The position numbers and the translations under genes were made by a program. A stretch of 6,437 nucleotides of DNA from Thermoplasmatota archaeon (GTDB lineage: Archaea > Thermoplasmatota > E2 > JACPAO01 > JAHFTW01), in NCBI GenBank assembly GCA_028289805.1, contig JANQNI010000013.1, forward strand, positions 1 through 6,437, read 5' to 3'. The notes beneath the pieces were generated by a model. That model worked only from the letters and a program-made list of their open reading frames with translations. It searched no databases and had not been told where the DNA came from. This document shows, one piece after another, positions 5,296 through 6,437 of this stretch (position 1 is its first letter; each line of letters starts with the position of its first letter).

Positions 5296-6437
5296 ATGCG
5301 CCGTTGGTCGGCCCTGCTCGTGCTCCTGCTCCTGCCCTCCGTCGCCGCGTGGTCCGACGATGCCGGCGACCACGAACTGGGCACCCACGTCATCACCCTG
5401 GAGGGGGAGGAGACCATCGTCTGGCGGCCCGCCAGCGAGGGTGGCTTCTACCCCCACGCCGACCTGCTGCGCTTCGACGTGACGGAGACGCAGGAGGAGA
5501 TCGTCGTCGACGTGGAGTTCGCCGCCGAGGAGGGCGCCCCGCAGGACCCGCAGGAGTTCTTCGGCATCCTGGCCATCATGGAGTTCCGGTTGCACGGCTT
5601 CGACATGGTGGGCGCCATGCAGTGGCTCACCGACGACGACTTCGAGGAGTTCTCCGGGTTCCTCCTGGGCGCCGCGGACCCGGAGGAGTGGTTGGGCATC
5701 AACATCCTCACCTACGCCCCCGCCGAGGTCGACGGCCCCCGCCTCACCGCGACCATCCCCAAGACCCACTTCCGCACCCCCGACTTCCAGCCCCTGCGCG
5801 AGGGCGACGTGCTGGAGGACGTCACCGTCCGCGTGGAGCCGATGCCGTTCGGCTTCAGCCGCATCCCCCTGGCGGACCTCTGCCTCCAGGCCGGAACGAA
5901 CAGCAACGTCGGCGCCCGCGGCAGCTGCCGCTGGAACGTCCGCGACCACGTCGGCGACGAAGGCAGCGAGGGCGACGTCCCCATCGAGCTCGCCCCCACC
6001 GGCGTCGACCACCTGCTGCTGCGTGCCGAGATGCCGTTCCGGCTCAGCAACGGACTCGCCACCACGTACCTGTTCAACCTCACCCTGCACAACTTCGACG
6101 ACGCGCCCGACGACGTGGCCCTGTCCGCCGTCGGCGTGCCCAAGGGATGGACGGTGCTCCACCCCGCCCGCGTCTCCTTCGACGGCGCCGGCACCCAGAC
6201 GGTCCCCGTCGCCGTGACCGTGCCGTTCGTCCACCAGCACGGCGTCACCGACCTCTTCACCCTCCAGGGGATCAGCGAGCGCGACACGTCCGTCGGCGTG
6301 GAGACGACGCTCGGCGTGGTCTTCGCCGACCCGCCGCAGCCCGCCGGCCACCACGACACCCTCTGGTTCCACGCCAGCGAGGAACGCTGGGGCGCCTGGA
6401 TGAACGCGTGGGAGGACGACCCCGACGGCGGCGCCGA
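5296..6437 (+). CDS. Secreted beta-sandwich protein with NEW3/CARDB-like domain, partial (right end missing)
   Basis: An uninterrupted reading frame runs from ATG 5296 off the right edge, giving 380 codons without a stop. It starts with a classic signal peptide: two arginines, a Leu-rich core (MRRWSALLVLLLLPSVAA) and probable cleavage near residue 18. The mature part is acidic and beta-rich. About 25-190 is an unassigned domain containing a helical, Met/Phe/Asp-rich section (about 83-125). C196 and C211 flank a Gly/Asn/Arg loop and could form a disulfide. From about 256 to 343 (YLFNLTLHNF, then PKGWTVLHP and TVPVAVTVP) the strand pattern resembles the NEW3/CARDB-type beta-sandwich often found in archaeal surface proteins, where such repeats precede a C-terminal membrane anchor; here that end is outside the window. 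N261 begins a possible N-glycosylation site (N-L-T). It is divergent from uvrB, 120 bp apart, and has a leaderless-type promoter. Export is well supported; the precise role is unknown. Confidence 0.85.
   Translation, partial: MRRWSALLVLLLLPSVAAWSDDAGDHELGTHVITLEGEETIVWRPASEGGFYPHADLLRFDVTETQEEIVVDVEFAAEEGAPQDPQEFFGILAIMEFRLHGFDMVGAMQWLTDDDFEEFSGFLLGAADPEEWLGINILTYAPAEVDGPRLTATIPKTHFRTPDFQPLREGDVLEDVTVRVEPMPFGFSRIPLADLCLQAGTNSNVGARGSCRWNVRDHVGDEGSEGDVPIELAPTGVDHLLLRAEMPFRLSNGLATTYLFNLTLHNFDDAPDDVALSAVGVPKGWTVLHPARVSFDGAGTQTVPVAVTVPFVHQHGVTDLFTLQGISERDTSVGVETTLGVVFADPPQPAGHHDTLWFHASEERWGAWMNAWEDDPDGGA

Noticed and set aside
5176..6372. N-terminal extension of UvrB to 1083 residues
   Set aside because: No UvrB family member has such a region, the canonical N-terminus begins at 5175, and the opposite strand carries a signal-peptide gene with its own promoter.
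1..6437. CRISPR, transposon, phage, toxin-antitoxin or defence system
   Set aside because: No direct repeat-spacer pattern, transposase or integrase motifs, terminal inverted repeats, or small paired toxin-antitoxin genes are visible. UvrB's helicase motifs belong to normal excision repair.

Overview
The window is very GC-rich and densely coded, and reads as a chromosomal segment of an archaeon. The likeliest group is a mesophilic, high-GC euryarchaeal or Thermoplasmatota-type lineage. The reasons are: no gene is preceded by a convincing Shine-Dalgarno site; two genes have AT-rich, TATA-like boxes standing out from GC-rich surroundings, one about 22 nt before an ATG as expected for a leaderless mRNA; the RNase HI is the short type common in archaea; and two genes encode large exported beta-rich proteins with Ig/PKD-like or NEW3/CARDB-like segments, a style common in archaeal envelopes. 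UvrB is sporadic in archaea and universal in bacteria, so a bacterial origin is not excluded. The TTATCA boxes could also be read as bacterial -10 elements.

From left to right: a two-helix membrane protein of unknown function (minus, 53-628); a short RNase HI (minus, 695-1090); a 604-residue membrane-anchored exported protein (minus, 1163-2977); a 134-bp gap carrying the promoter of that gene; UvrB of nucleotide excision repair (minus, 3121 to about 5175); a divergent intergenic promoter region; and a secreted beta-sandwich protein (plus, 5296 to beyond the right edge) whose stop codon lies outside the window.

The three leftmost genes are on one strand with gaps of 66 and 72 bp and no obvious internal promoter, so they may form one transcription unit starting near 3010. 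uvrB appears to be separate and shares its upstream region with the divergent secreted-protein gene. The two exported-protein genes are preceded by near-identical 16-nt elements (12 of 16 positions equal, consensus CCAAWWTGYTTATCAW). This is the most interesting non-coding signal here and suggests either an unusually conserved BRE/TATA promoter or common control. I see no mobile element, CRISPR array, RNA gene or defence system.
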